Shown: positions 1 to 11,257, numbered from the stretch's first letter. The stretch: DNA of 64,000 nt from Rhinopithecus roxellana (GCF_007565055.1 NC_044568.1:18716488-18780487); one strand, 5' to 3'. Program-made: numbers and translations. The notes: generated from the sequence alone by a model not told the origin.

Positions 1-309
1 CTGGACTAGCAGTCCTAGAAAAACATTCACCAGCACCGCCCCACCAACCAAAGCACACGTGAGTCCCAGCGTGCGGGCCAAGCCGGAGAGCTCTTTCCAT
101 CCCCACCCACCTCTGGCTCACTCTATGAGTACAAGCAAAACTCCACACCCCAGACCTAACATGCCATCTGTTCATGTTTTACTTGCCCACATCACCATTT
201 TATTTAGTTCTTGGTAGCAGCTATCAACCATCATAAAGCAGCTTCTTTTATTCTTTGCTACTTCAAATCACAAATGAAAAAGAAAATGCAAGAATAGAAA
301 CACAGAAAT
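1..309. other. No recognised feature
   Basis: Non-Alu DNA. I see no convincing exon, repeat family or regulatory motif. Confidence 0.4.
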
Positions 310-616
310 GGGCCAGGTGTGGTAGCTCACACCTGTAAGTAATCCCAGCATGTTGGGAGGCTGATGCTGGAGGACTCCTTGAGCCCAGGAATTTAAGACC
401 TGCCAAACCAACACAGTGAAACCCAGTCTCTACAAAAACAAAAACAAAAAAATTTGCAGGCATGAGGAATGGTGGTGCACGCCTGTAGCCCCAGCTACTT
501 GGAGGCTGAGGTGGGAGGATCACTTAAGCTGGGGAGGTCAAGGCTACAGTGAGCCGTGATCCCACCACTGCATTCCATCCTGGGTGACAGAATGAGACCC
601 TGTCTCAGAAAAAAAG
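310..616 (+). repeat. Alu (old, J-like)
   Basis: Both arms are present with a 3' A tail. Heavily diverged. GAAACACAGA-type target-site copies lie on both sides. Confidence 0.9.
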
Positions 617-752
617 AAACACAGACATGGAGAGAGAAGGCAGCTATAATGGGGCAAATTTAAACAAGGATCTTTGAAAATGTGTTTTTTTTTTTTTTAA
701 TTATACCCACACACACCTTCCACATTCTTCTATACTTAGAAAGGGAGTGTGC

Positions 753-1046
753 AGGCCAGGCTTGGTGGCTCACGCCTGTAATCCAAGTACTTTGGGAGGC
801 CAAGGCAGGCAGATTACCTGAGGTCAAGAGTTCGAGACCAGCCTGATCAACATGGAGAAACCCCATCTCTAATAAAAATACAAATTTACCCAGGCATGGT
901 GGCGCATGCCTGTAATCCCAGCTACTGAGGAGGCTGAGGCAGGAGAATCACTTGAACCTGGAAGGTGGAGGTTGTAGTGAGCCAAGATCGCATCATTGTA
1001 CTCCAGACTGGGAAACAAGATCCAAACTCTGTCTCAAAAAAAAGAA
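753..1046 (+). repeat. Alu (S-like)
   Basis: Full-length Alu ending in an A-rich tail. The target-site copy is AGTGTGCA. Confidence 0.9.
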
Positions 1047-1203
1047 AAGAAGTGTGCATACCAACCTGGTAAGCTAGGTAAGGTGCTCACATCTTGGCAA
1101 CAGAAAGCAGGCGACATGATCAAAGTCACAGACAGGCAGAGCCACACTAAAGAATGCAGTGCTGGCTACAAGTCCCAGCTCCTCCTGCTTCACTGAGCAG
1201 CCC
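1047..1203. other. Non-repeat spacer before minisatellite
   Basis: No gene or repeat recognised. Confidence 0.35.
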
Positions 1204-1290
1204 GAGGGAGCCCTGCCTGAGCACTGGGGAGCCCTGCCTAAGCAAGGGGAGCCCTGCCTGAGCATTGGGGAGCCTTGTCTAAGCACCGAA
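1204..1290. repeat. Short minisatellite, unit about 21 bp, four units
   Basis: Repeats of a 'ggggagccctgcctgagca' motif with small length changes (20-22 bp). Confidence 0.7.
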
Positions 1291-1960
1291 GAGTGCTTTA
1301 TCTCACAACAGGAAAAGGCATTCTTTCACCTCAGTTTCTCAAGAGACCCAGTGACTTCAGGATCTGCAAACAATTGTGTTACTGAATGTGTCACACTCCC
1401 CTCCATGCTGCAGGGAAGAACCTGAGTGATGACAGTACGTGATTCTGACTCTGACCCGGACTTCCTCTTAACCTCCACACCCGAATCAAGACCTGAGCGT
1501 AGAGCTGGCTCAGACTGGGGAGCCGACTGCTACCTGAAGACACGTCATCAATTCTTTCTACTCTCTTAAAATTCAAGTACCTAAGACATTCACCCCCATT
1601 TTGTAAAAAAGCAAACAAAAACATAAGACTCAGAATGCAAGAATACAACTAAGTATACCTGGCTGGAAGAACAGCTTTTACCGTGACACCACCACCCTAA
1701 TGGGCCCTAAGGACAAAACTTGTGCCTCACCTCCGATGGCGTACAAGTAGTTAGGACTTTCCTGTGACCCTGAACAAATAGCTACAAGTGTAAAGTTCGT
1801 TTTAACTCCTATACCCACTGTGTTTTAGTACTGATTGCAGACAAAGGCTGACAATCCCACTAAGCTCTAAGCCTTTCTTGTGATTATCATTCCCAAACTC
1901 TCTTTCGCTATGCATACATTTCTAAACTCCTATTTTCTCCAGATTCTCAAAATATTCTAT
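1291..1960. other. Unique DNA with one possible exon
   Basis: No interspersed repeat recognised. It contains the splice-bounded segment at 1,731-1,769. Confidence 0.35.
1731..1769 (-). other. Possible 39-bp exon (splice-bounded)
   Basis: The minus strand has an acceptor (gctatttgttcag) and a donor (ATCGGAG|gtgagg) around 39 bp. One frame reads SQESPNYLYAIG. The YLYAIG string resembles a kelch-blade strand, but one 13-codon exon cannot establish that. Confidence 0.25.
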
Positions 1961-2090
1961 TTTACAGAGACTCCCTATGGTCTCACTATGGTGCCCAGAT
2001 TGGTCTCTAATTCCTGGCCTCAAGCAATCCTCCTATCCCAGCCTCCAAAATGGCGGGATTACAGGGGTGAGCCACCATGCGCGGCCTGTC
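1961..2090 (-). repeat. Alu left-arm fragment
   Basis: Antisense single-arm (FLAM-like) sequence ending 'gagccaccatgcgcggcc'. Confidence 0.7.
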
Positions 2091-2284
2091 AAGACATTCT
2101 AAATTCTCTTCTGCTCAATTTAATATCACACAGAAACTAAATATGCCTTCCATCAGCCATAAAAATGACTAATGAAAATGTAAATGACCATGTGGCCCAA
2201 TCCTGGTTTCCAAGGGAAGACTAGCTGGCTCATCACCCAGCTAAGAGTTATGGCCTAGATGGAGGTGATCACGGGTAAGCAAAG

Positions 2285-2442
2285 CACTGTTTCTGTAAAG
2301 TTTTAGTTTTATTGGAACACAGCCACACACAGGCATACTCATGCTTCAATGGCAAAGTTAAGTAGTTTCAACAGAGAGACCTATGGCTGGCAAAGTTCTT
2401 TACCACTTGGTCCTCTGTAGAAAAAGTTTGCCAATGCCTGGC
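2285..2442 (+). mobile_element. Old interspersed repeat, probably a DNA transposon relic
   Basis: Contains 'gttttattggaacacagcca' and, at its end, 'agaaaaagtttgcc', the hallmark strings of a very common mammalian repeat. Exact family not assigned. Confidence 0.55.
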
Positions 2443-2544
2443 CTACGTCAGAACCCAAACTACACCTCTGCAGACTAGCCTAACGAGTGGGTCAAGTGCT
2501 GATAGTCTGAAGGGCATTTCGGGTTTTTGTTTTAAAAGTTAATT

Positions 2545-2690
2545 ATCTGTAAAGACAAATCAATAGAGACAGATAGTAGATTAGTGGTTGCCTGGGGTGT
2601 GAACAGATTAACTGTAAATTGACATGAGGGATCTTACTGAAGTGACATTTTTCTAAAATTGTATTATGGTGATGGTTTCACAAATAACGT
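2545..2690 (+). mobile_element. L1M 3' fragment (left part)
   Basis: Has the L1M-type 'agattagtggttgcctggggt' region and 'gtgatggtttcaca'. Interrupted by an Alu and resumes at 2,990. Confidence 0.6.
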
Positions 2691-2982
2691 TTTCTTTTTT
2701 GTTTCTGAGACAAAGTCTCACTCTGTTGCCCAGGCAGAAGTGCAGTTGTGTGATAGCTCACTGCAGACTCCGCCTCCCGAGTTTTCAAGCAATCCTCACA
2801 CCCCAGTCTCCCAAGTAGCTAAGATTACTAAAGGCACACGCCATCAAGCCTGGTTAACTTTTGTATTTTTAGTAAAGACAGAGTTTCGCAATGTTGGCCA
2901 GGCTGGTCTCAAACTCCTGACCTCACGTGATCTGCACACCTCAGCCTCCCAAAGTGCTGGGAGGGCCACTGCATCCGGCCCA
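2691..2982 (-). repeat. Alu inserted in an L1M fragment
   Basis: Antisense Alu lacking the 'attacaggcgtga' stretch near its head. TCACAAAT flanks both sides. Confidence 0.85.
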
Positions 2983-2989
2983 TCTCACA

Positions 2990-3115
2990 AATCACTTTTA
3001 CTTTTAGTAAGCAAACTTAACTAAAAGTCACTGAACTGCATACTTAAAATGCATCAATTTATGATGGAAAAAGTATTTCAATGAATCTTAAAAACTGGAA
3101 AGAAAAGTCAACTAT
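2990..3115 (+). mobile_element. L1M 3' fragment (right part)
   Basis: Continues the 3' end with 'cactgaactgcatacttaaaa'-like sequence, then an AT-rich tail. Confidence 0.55.
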
Positions 3116-3242
3116 CTGTATAATTGTACTTTTGTAATCTAAGACCTAAATTTAGGGCACAATCTGCAATAAAATCCTAAGAAATCTTTAAAACGTGTCC
3201 AGACGTTCAAAATTTAACCTCTGGTATCAAATAGCTCATTTG

Positions 3243-3526
3243 CGCTGGGTGTGGTGGCTCACACCGATAATCCCAGCACTTTGGGAGGCCGACGCAGGTG
3301 GATCACCTGACGTTGGGAGTTCAAGACCAGCCTGGCCAACATGGTGAAACCCTCTCTCTACTAAAATAAAAAATTACCCAGGCGTGGTGGCGTGTGCCTA
3401 TAATCCCAGCTACTCGGGAGGCTGAGGCAGAAGAATCGCTTGAACCTGGGATGCAGAGGTTGTAGTGAGCCAAGATCACACCACTGCACTCCAGCCTGGG
3501 CAACAGAGCAAGACTCTGTATCAAAA
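3243..3526 (+). repeat. Alu
   Basis: Full-length, with 'ctcatttgc' target-site copies. Confidence 0.9.
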
Positions 3527-3772
3527 AAACAACTCATTTGCAAGTTAGAGACAGGAATTACAGCAGAGTGCACCCATTACCCCACTTCCCAGGAGACACA
3601 AGCCGAGAGGGCAAGTTAAGGAGGACCAACCACGCCTGGTGTCCTACCACCAATGGCTCCAGGAACCCAAAATTCTCTCCCACACCCTGGGTATGATTAA
3701 AACCAGTAACACCATTCTGTTAGAAACCACAGAGGGTGAGGATACAGCCGTTTACTTTTTTTTAATCAAGAA

Positions 3773-4060
3773 AGCTAATCTCAGCACTTTGGGAGGCTGA
3801 GGCGGGCAGATCACCTGAGGTCAGGAGTTTGAGACCAGCCTGGCCAACATGGTGAAACCTCATCTCTACTAAAAATACAAAAATTAGCCAGGTGTGGTGG
3901 CAGGAGCCTGTAATCTCAGCTCAGGAGGCTGAGGCAGGAGGCAGGAAAGTCTCCAGAACCCGGGAGGCAGAGGTTGCAGTGAGCCGAGATCGTGCCACTG
4001 CACTCCAGCCTAGGCAACAGAGAGAGACTCTGTCCCAAAAAATAATTAAATAAATAAAAT
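3773..4060 (+). repeat. Alu, 5'-truncated
   Basis: Starts at 'ctaatctcagcactttggg' and lacks the first bases. 'ggaggctgaggcagga' is partly duplicated inside. Confidence 0.85.
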
Positions 4061-4214
4061 TGAAGAAAGAATACTTTGATGGTATCTTTGAAAATTAAGA
4101 GGTCCTATTCCCCCACTACTTTTAGGTTCTTGTTTTCACATAGTCTTCTTGAAAGAAACTGCACATACCTGCTTTTCCACACAATCACACATGCGCGGAT
4201 AAACACATATCATC

Positions 4215-4353
4215 TTTCATTTTATTTTCTAAATAGAGACAGGGTCTCCTTATGTTGAGACCCAGGCTGGTCTCAAACTCCTGGGCTCAAACAATCCTCC
4301 CGCCTCGGCCTCCCAAAGTGCTGGCATTACAGATGTGAGCCACCATGCCCAGC
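4215..4353 (-). repeat. Alu left-arm monomer
   Basis: Antisense FLAM-like fragment with only one arm. Confidence 0.7.
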
Positions 4354-4460
4354 TGGCTACACATAACATCTTAAGCACATTTCTTTTTTTTGTTTGTTTT
4401 TTGTTTTTTTAATAATAGTATTTAACAAGACAAATACCTTGGCTCCTTTTTGTTTTTATT

Positions 4461-4769
4461 TTTTTATTTATTTTATTTTTTTTTGAGACGGAGTCTCGCT
4501 CTGTCCCCCAGGCTGGAGTGCAGTGGCCGGATCTCAGCTCGCTGCAAGCTCCGCCTCCTGGGTTTACGCCATTCTCTCGCCTCAGCCTCCCGAGTAGCTG
4601 GGACTACAGGTGCCCGCCATCTCGCCCAGCTACTTTTTTGTATTTTTTTTTTAGTAGAGACGGGGTTTCACCGTGATAGCCAGGATGGTCTCGATCTCCT
4701 GACCTCGTGATCCGCCCGTCTTGGCCTCCCAAAGTGCTGGGATTACAGGCGTGAGCCACCGCGCCCGGC
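4461..4769 (-). repeat. AluY, Old World monkey type
   Basis: Antisense young Alu with 'agtggccggatctcagctc' and only a few changes. An 18-bp target duplication, beginning 'ctcctttttg', flanks it. Confidence 0.9.
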
Positions 4770-4787
4770 CTCCTTTTTGTTTTTATT

Positions 4788-5410
4788 GCCCTGCCCTTCA
4801 GGGATTAAGTGCATTTCTTAGATACTCTCAAAAACTATTTCTCTGCCATTAAATTTTGTTTCAGCTTGCTTACATCAATGTTTCAAAACCCAGAAATAGG
4901 AAAATTATTGCTCGAGGTAAATAACCACGTTTATACCAACTTCCAACTCAAAATGGAAGAGGAATCCCTTAGAGAACACCTATTTCCTTATGAAAGTTTC
5001 CTAAAAAATTCTAATAGGAATTTCAACTAAGTTAAAGTACTAATTTAAGTGGCACAAGACAGAATTCTCTCCCTTCCCAGACACTATTACAAGCCAAACC
5101 ACCTTTCACAGGAACATGTCCTACCTGCCAAGGTGTCCCACAGGACAAAGCTGCTTGCCAGCTGACCACCACTTGTATTGCGTACTTCAAAAAGAGTGGC
5201 TAACAGAAAGGAGGCAGGAGAGATGTTCTTTAAATAAAAGCACAAAACATCTTTTCAAGAATGAGAACATACATGGGAAAATACAAGCATAGCACACTCA
5301 GGACAATGTGATGTGCTGAAGACACAGTGACGAACAAAGAGACCATATGCCATTGACCTGTCCAAGGAGAACAGAACGTATTACAAAATATGATTGGAGA
5401 TAGAACTTGT
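4788..5410. other. Unique DNA with a possible exon
   Basis: No interspersed repeat recognised. It includes the splice-bounded segment at 5,125-5,199. Confidence 0.35.
5125..5199 (-). other. Possible 75-bp exon (splice-bounded)
   Basis: The minus strand has a strong acceptor (cctcctttctgttag) and a donor (TTGGCAG|gtagga). One frame is open across it, TLFEVRNTSGGQLASSFVLW and on to DTLA. The peptide has natural-looking composition. It would be a downstream exon of the 43-kb transcription unit or part of an unrecognised gene. Confidence 0.3.
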
Positions 5411-5560
5411 GAATCCGAGGCAGGACTCTGGAGCCCAGGGTCCACTGCTGGCGTCCACTTCCAACTTGTGTGGCCCTGGGCAAGCGGCCCAACTTCTCTA
5501 TGCCTCAACTGACTGTCTGAGTGGATCTCCATGGAGTACACAGAAGAGCACCCAGCAGGT
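5410..5560 (+). repeat. MIR element
   Basis: Shows 'aggactctggagccc' and 'tgtggccctgggcaagc' followed by 'tatgcctcaactg', the MIR core order. Confidence 0.6.
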
Positions 5561-6100
5561 AGTGCGTGTTTCACAACAACCCTTCCACAATGCAGATGGC
5601 ATGCACGCTAAACTCATCACAGGGCAGTGCTTCACAACACCCCCTGGCACACCACAGCCAACGCAACCACAGCCATGCCACAAGCAAGAAAGCCTGAAGA
5701 GCTGCTCTCAGTCACTGCCCAGCAAGTGTCGGCAGCTGTAGCTTACAGACCAAGGGCCACAGACCACAACTTCTGCAGGCTTGCCTGGGACACATGGGCA
5801 GATAAGGAGAGCACCTGAGGCCTGCGCTGAGTCCCACAGCAAGGATCTGACCCACATGGGCACAGAAGGCTTCTACTGCAGGTTGGAGATCTTACATCCT
5901 TAACCTAGTGAGTAAAAACACCCTAAAAAAAGGCAAGTTTCTAAAACAATCATACTACACTCAGATAAGCAATTAATTTTTAATAAGCACTGCTCATAAA
6001 TTAATGCCAATTTTCTCCTTCACAAATTATAAATCTGTCTTAAACCAAGCCACCATGAAAGCGGCTCTAGGTGAGACTCTCAGCAGCTACCACTGCTACA
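5561..6100. other. No recognised gene
   Basis: Possible faint MIR-like sequence near 5,690-5,800; otherwise nothing supported. Confidence 0.3.
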
Positions 6101-6237
6101 GTTCCTCAAGCTGCTTCCCTGGGTGCTTTTAGGGTTCTGCAAGCTGCTCCCCGGGTGCTTTTAGGGTTCTGCAAGCTGCTCCCCTGGGTGCTTTTAGGGT
6201 TCTGCAAGCTGCTCCCCTGGGTGCTATTAGGGTTCCT
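6101..6237. repeat. Minisatellite, 33-bp unit, four copies
   Basis: Unit of type 'ggttctgcaagctgctcccc' plus 'tgggtgcttttag'. Each unit carries TTAGGG across the junction. One unit is 32 bp. The 11-codon period gives a false repetitive open frame on the plus strand. Confidence 0.85.
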
Positions 6238-6649
6238 CATGTTATCTCCCCTTAAGTGATGTAGCAGCAGCGCAGAGCCAACAAAGATGTATAACCTACT
6301 CAGTAAGAAAAAACCACAAAGGAGTTACCCGTGCCACATCATGGACAAACCTCAAAACACACCAGGTGGGGATGTAACTGAAAATAGCACAAACGAGAAC
6401 TCCAAAACTCATTCCTTCCAACAGTGCAATGAGTAACCTGGCAAAAACTGTCAGAATCAACATCTTCAGAACTGTGGAATCTCATCAAAACCAAGCAGAG
6501 AACACCTAATGAAAAAGCTGCTCAATTCGGGCAGGAGAGAGCTGTGGTGATGAACCTACCTGCTCACACACACCGTCCTTGGAGACAGCAGCCCCCACTG
6601 CTGGTACAAAAGAGAGTGCTGTAGATTCGATTCTCAAAGAATTGAGGCT
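6238..6649. other. Unique DNA
   Basis: A weak splice-bounded segment at 6,560-6,618 on the minus strand was not accepted. Confidence 0.3.
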
Positions 6650-6850
6650 GTACATTTTGACCTATCTGGTAGGAATGTAAAATGGTGTAGCTGTTGCTGA
6701 AATACTCTGGCAATTCCTCAAAAGGTAACCACAGAACTAAAATATGACACGGCAATTCCACTCCGAGGTGTACACCCAAAAAGTATTCAAATGAAAACCT
6801 GTGCACACATGCTCACAGCATTATTCAAAACAGTCAAAAAGGTAGAAATA
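6650..6850 (+). mobile_element. L1M fragment (left part)
   Basis: Shows 'ggaatgtaaaatggtgtagc', 'gcaattcctcaaaag' and 'gcaattccactcc', the standard order of L1M 3' sequence. Interrupted by two Alus. Confidence 0.7.
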
Positions 6851-7151
6851 GGTCAGGCGTGGTGGCTCACACCTCTAATCCCAGCACTTTGAAAGGCTGA
6901 TGCTAGCCAATCACCTGAGGTCAGGAGTTCGAGACCACCCTGGCCAACATGCTGAAATCCCGTCTCTACTAAAAAATAGAAAAATAAAAAAATTAGCCTG
7001 GCATGGTGGTAGGCACCTATAGTCCCAGCCACCCGGAAGGCTGAGGCAGGAGAATCACTTGAACCCAGGAGGCAGATGTTGCAGTGAACCGAGATTGCAC
7101 CACTACACTCCAGACTGGGCAACAGAGCAAGACTCGGTATCAAAAAAAAAG
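6851..7151 (+). repeat. Alu, first of a pair
   Basis: Full-length. Flanked by 'aaggtrgaaat' copies shared with the next Alu. Confidence 0.9.
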
Positions 7152-7162
7152 AAGGTGGAAAT

Positions 7163-7450
7163 GGGGCCCAGGTAAGGCGGCTCACACCTGTAATCCCAGC
7201 ACTTTGGGAGGGCAAGGCAGGTGGATCACCTGAGGTCGGGAGTTCGAGACCAGCCTGATCAACAAGGAGAAACCCTGTCTCTACTAAAAATACAAAATTA
7301 GCCCAACGTGGTGGTGCATTCCTGTAATGCCAGCTACTCAGGAGGCTGAGGCAGGAGAATCCCTTAAACCTGGGAGGCAGAGGTTGCAGCGAGCCGAGAT
7401 CGCGCCACTCCAACCTGGATGACAGAGCAAGACTCCATCTCAAAAAAAAT
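7163..7450 (+). repeat. Alu, second of a pair
   Basis: Full-length, with 'aaggtggaaat' on both sides. Confidence 0.9.
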
Positions 7451-7880
7451 AAGGTGGAAATAAGCCAAGCGTCAATCAAGACATGAATGGGTAAACCTAA
7501 TGCCTCCACCCAGACAACACAGCATCATCCACAAGTAAACAGGAATAAAATTCCGAGACATACAACACAGCTGGACTCCAAAGACATGTTGCGTGAAGGA
7601 AGTTGACCCTAAAGGCCACACATCACATGAGCCCACTCCTAGGAAGTCTCCAGAACAGACAGATCCACAGTGACACAGAGCCAACAAGTGGCTGTAAGAG
7701 CTGGGGAGAAGTGGAGCGCTTCCTTCTGGGGAAACGGAAATATCCTGGACTAGAGATAATGGTGCTAGTTGCCCAAAGTTGTAAATGTGCTAACGGCCAT
7801 GCATGGAACTGTACACATTCAAGTGGTCAGAGCGGTAGGATGTTCGTGATGTGAATCTCACCTCCAGAAAATTAGAGTAG
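7451..7880 (+). mobile_element. L1M fragment (right part)
   Basis: Resumes with 'tcaatcaagacatgaatggg' and continues as diverged L1 3' DNA to 'gaactgtacacattcaa' and 'gatgtgaatctcacct'. Confidence 0.6.
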
Positions 7881-7910
7881 TATGTCAGACTCAAAGACTA
7901 CAAATTCCAG

Positions 7911-8217
7911 GCCGGGCACAGTGGCTCACGTCTGTAATCCCAGCGCTTTGGGAGGATGGGGTGGGCGGATCACGAGGTCAGGAGTTCAAGACCAGCCCGG
8001 TCAATATGGTAAAACCCTGTCTCTACTAAAAATACAAAAATTAACCGGGCGTGGTGGTGGGCACCTGTAGTCCCAGCTACTCGGGAGGCTAGGACAGAAG
8101 AATCACTTGAACTCAGGAGGCAGAGGCTGCAGTGAGCTGAGATCACGCCACTGCACTCCAGCCTGGGTGACAGAGCAAGGCTCCATCCCAAAAAAAAAAA
8201 AAAAAAAAAAAAAAAAA
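7911..8217 (+). repeat. Alu with long A tail
   Basis: Full-length with about 27 A. Target copies 'agactacaaaytcca'. Confidence 0.9.
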
Positions 8218-8218
8218 G

Positions 8219-8480
8219 ACTACAAACTCCATTAATACGAAATTCTAAAATGAGCAAAACTAATCCATAATAACAGAAAGTGGGCTAGTAGTGCTTGGGG
8301 CCGTAGAAGGTTCTGGTTACAAACGGGCATTCTGCAGTGATGGAAACGTCTATGTCAATCTGGTGCTTAAGACGAGGGGTAAGAAAACTGCCAAACTCAT
8401 CCTACTGTACCTTCTCGAATGGGTGCTTTTATTACATAAAGTATACTGGTATAAACATCACTGAAGAGACATGTGAAACG
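8219..8480 (+). mobile_element. L1M-like 3' fragment
   Basis: 'gtgatggaaacgtctatgtc' and nearby order match old L1 3' ends. Diverged. Confidence 0.4.
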
Positions 8481-9533
8481 CACAAGCGTGGAGCTGAATG
8501 GAACCACACGAACCAATACACAATCGTCAGATTCAGACCAAGCACCTGGCTGAGACTGCACCTCACAACGAGTTGCTCCCAAAGAAAGATATCCTGGCCA
8601 GAGCCCTGGAGACCCTGCTCTGGGGACTGGAGACCGCAGCGATCCGCCCACAGCTCTGTTCTCAGACACCACTGCTGTGGGGTGGCGCTAGAAAAGCAGT
8701 GACACAAAAAGAAAAAAGAAAAAAAAAAAAGGTTCCTGAAATGGTTTTTTAGCAGTTTAATCAAAATACAACACAACCAATTTTCTTCAAAACATAAACT
8801 CCTGTTCTTGTTGTACTTGAGCACTTGCTTTACGTAACTGAGATACCTGGATTTCATTTCTTAGGAATAACGTTGTACATTAAAGACAATTCTCTGCCAG
8901 GCTTTCACTCATGATTGTGCAGTTCCACTGGAAGGCCGAGCATCACTCCGACACGTTCAGACATGTTCCATTCATCATCTCCAAGGCTGCTTGCTACAAA
9001 GAAGCTGTTTCATTCCACAACATCTCCTTAAACAAAATTCAAGCTTGCTTTGCCTTAGGTAACCCAAACTTGATTTAAACTCCCAAATAGGGAGCCAACC
9101 TGCTGCTGCCCACTGCGTGCCCTGGGCCTCAGTTTCCTGCTGCGGACTGGCTGCCTGCCTCTCCTCTGTGGTCCTGGCCTCATGAAGCTGCCCACTGGTC
9201 CTGGGGTTCCTCGGGGGTCCTGGCACTGGCAAGGGATACGGCAAACCCACACTGTCGTGACACTGATCACAGACACCTGTCTCAGGAGAACTTCTCTGTG
9301 ATGAAAGACCCCAGATTCACAGTGGTGAACTCTTTGAAAACGGTATTAAAAAAGGGAAGACTATGCTAGAGGAAATAACCACACATGCATTTATTCACAT
9401 GGGAAATGGATCAGACAATGGCTGCCAATGATAAGAATAAATTCTTGATTGATGAATTTCTAAGAAATCAAGACAACCTTCAAGGTTGGGCCAAGAGCAT
9501 GCATGGGAAAGGCAGATGTGCATCTGGTTGTTT

Positions 9534-9534
<1 letters not shown>
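8481..9534. other. Unique DNA with a possible exon
   Basis: Contains the splice-bounded 8,577-8,687 segment. No repeat recognised in the remainder. Confidence 0.3.
8577..8687 (-). other. Possible 111-bp exon (splice-bounded)
   Basis: The minus strand has a long pyrimidine tract and acceptor (gtcactgcttttctag) before 111 bp ending at CTCGTT|gtgagg. Two frames are open (ATPQQWCLRTELWAD... and RHPTAVVSENRAVGG...). Open frames in both weaken the coding argument. Confidence 0.22.
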
Positions 9535-9566
<32 letters not shown>

Positions 9567-9846
9567 AGACGGAGCCTCGCTCTGTCGCCCAGGCTGGAGT
9601 ACAGTGGCCGGATCTCAGCTCACTGCAAGCTCTGCCTCCCGGGTTCACGCCATTCTCCTGCCTCAGCCTCCCAGGCAGCTGGGACTACAGGCGCCCGCCA
9701 CCTCGCCCGGCTAGTTTTTTGTATTTTTAGTAGAGACGGGGTTTCACCGTGTTAGCCAGGATGGTCTTGATCTCCTGACCTCGTGATCCGCCTGTCTCTG
9801 CCTCCCAAAGTGCTGGGATTACAGGCTTGAGCCACCGCGCCCGGCC
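9535..9846 (-). repeat. AluY, Old World monkey type
   Basis: Antisense, long T tract, 'gtggccggatctcagctcac', near-consensus. Confidence 0.9.
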
Positions 9847-9849
9847 TGG

Positions 9850-10334
9850 TTCTGTTTTCTGACCATAATATTGAGATCTGTATCAAAGGATGTCTTGAGA
9901 GGAGGGAACAGTGGTAAAAGTGAAGACAGCAGAGAGAGCTTGGGAAAGAGAATTCAGACCCATCTTCAAGTTAAAAACAATTACTGACTCATATGAAGAA
10001 ATCGGGAAAGTCAATAAAACAGATGCTTCTAAACCTGTCCATGAAGTTTTTCTGAAGTTGTGAAAATTTTCAACAAAAAAGACTAACTCTAAGCCTGAAA
10101 GCATCCTTTTTTTTTCTTTTTCTTTTTTTTTTTTAGCTACCACACCCAGCCTCTTACAAGTTTTAAATTTCCAACCTGAAGTGAATTTGTGGACCAAATT
10201 CCAAAAGAACTTTTTGTGAATTCAGTTCCTGCATAATATGTTTGGTAAACAACTAAAAAACTGATTCCTAGTACTGTTCCAGTATTTATCAAACAACTGA
10301 TCATGTTCTATAAAAAGGTTTAAAAAAATAAAAG
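9850..10334. other. No recognised gene; tiny Alu relic
   Basis: About 45 bp at 10,108-10,153 (T tract plus 'agctaccacacccagcct') is an antisense Alu scrap. The rest is unassigned. Confidence 0.4.
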
Positions 10335-10619
10335 CCAGGAACAGTGGCTCATGCTTGTAATCCCAGCACACTGGGAAGCCTAGGCAAGGGGATTTCTTGA
10401 GGCATCTGAGACCAGCTTGGGCAACACAGCAAGGCCCCATATCTACAAACAAAAAAAAGTAGCTGAGCATGGTAGTGCCTCCAGTCCCAGCTACTCAGGA
10501 GGCTGAGCCTGGAGGATCGCTTGAGCCCAGGAAGTCAAGATTGCAGTGGACAAGATCGTGTCGCTGCACTCCATCCTGGGCGACCTAGCAAGACCCTGTA
10601 TCCAAAAAAAAAAAAAAAA
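10335..10619 (+). repeat. Alu (old, J-like)
   Basis: Diverged Alu directly joined tail-to-head to the next one. Confidence 0.85.
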
Positions 10620-10911
10620 GGCCGGGTGCGGTGGCTCACACCTGTAATCCTAGCATTTTGGGAGGCCGAGGTGGGCAGATCACGAGGTCAGGAAATCTAG
10701 AGCATCCTGGCTAACACCGTGAAACCCCGTCTCTACTAAAAATACCAACAATTAGCTGGGCATGGTGGTGGGCACCTGTAGTCCCAGCTACTCAGGAGGC
10801 TGAGGCAGGAGAATGGCGTGAACCTGGGAAGCGGAGGCTGCAGTGAGCCGAGATCGCACCACTGCACTCCAGCCCAGGCGACAGAGAGAGACTCCATCTC
10901 AAAATAAAAAA
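10620..10911 (+). repeat. Alu (younger)
   Basis: Near-consensus full-length copy starting in the A tail of the previous Alu. Confidence 0.9.
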
Positions 10912-11257
10912 AGCAGGTTTTGTCTTACTACACCTCGTACAACATGGTATAAAAGGGAGTGTTCTTTGCCTCCAAGGTGTTGGGTGGCTCAGGGCAGCGT
11001 GGGTTCAGGGCCAGGCAGACTATCAGCTCTGCCCTGATGTAATCTGAGGGTATGGCAAGTGTCACATCTAGAGGCCTGTGTTCATTAGACTCCATTATTA
11101 ATCCTGACTTAGCTGGTCTCAGCACAGCTCCTTGCAGTGGCGCCCAGAAATGCATGTGCTAGACACATTATGATGTTCAGTTAGCTTTGTAGTAACCCCT
11201 CAAAGGTTTGTTTTCTAGATTAAACGTAGAGTTAGGATAAACTAAAAGAAGCAAGCC
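10912..11257. other. No recognised feature
   Basis: Unassigned DNA between Alus. Confidence 0.35.

Noticed and set aside
6101..6237. Interstitial telomere repeat
   Set aside because: TTAGGG occurs once per 33-bp unit, not as consecutive hexamers.
6071..6259. Repetitive 62-codon frame
   Set aside because: Product of the 33-bp minisatellite with an 11-codon period.
6560..6618. Minus-strand 59-bp splice-bounded segment
   Set aside because: Acceptor lacks a pyrimidine tract.
6853..7509. 218-codon minus-strand frame
   Set aside because: Translation of two antisense Alus (repeated 'LECSGAISVHC' and 'SAGITGVSH' strings).
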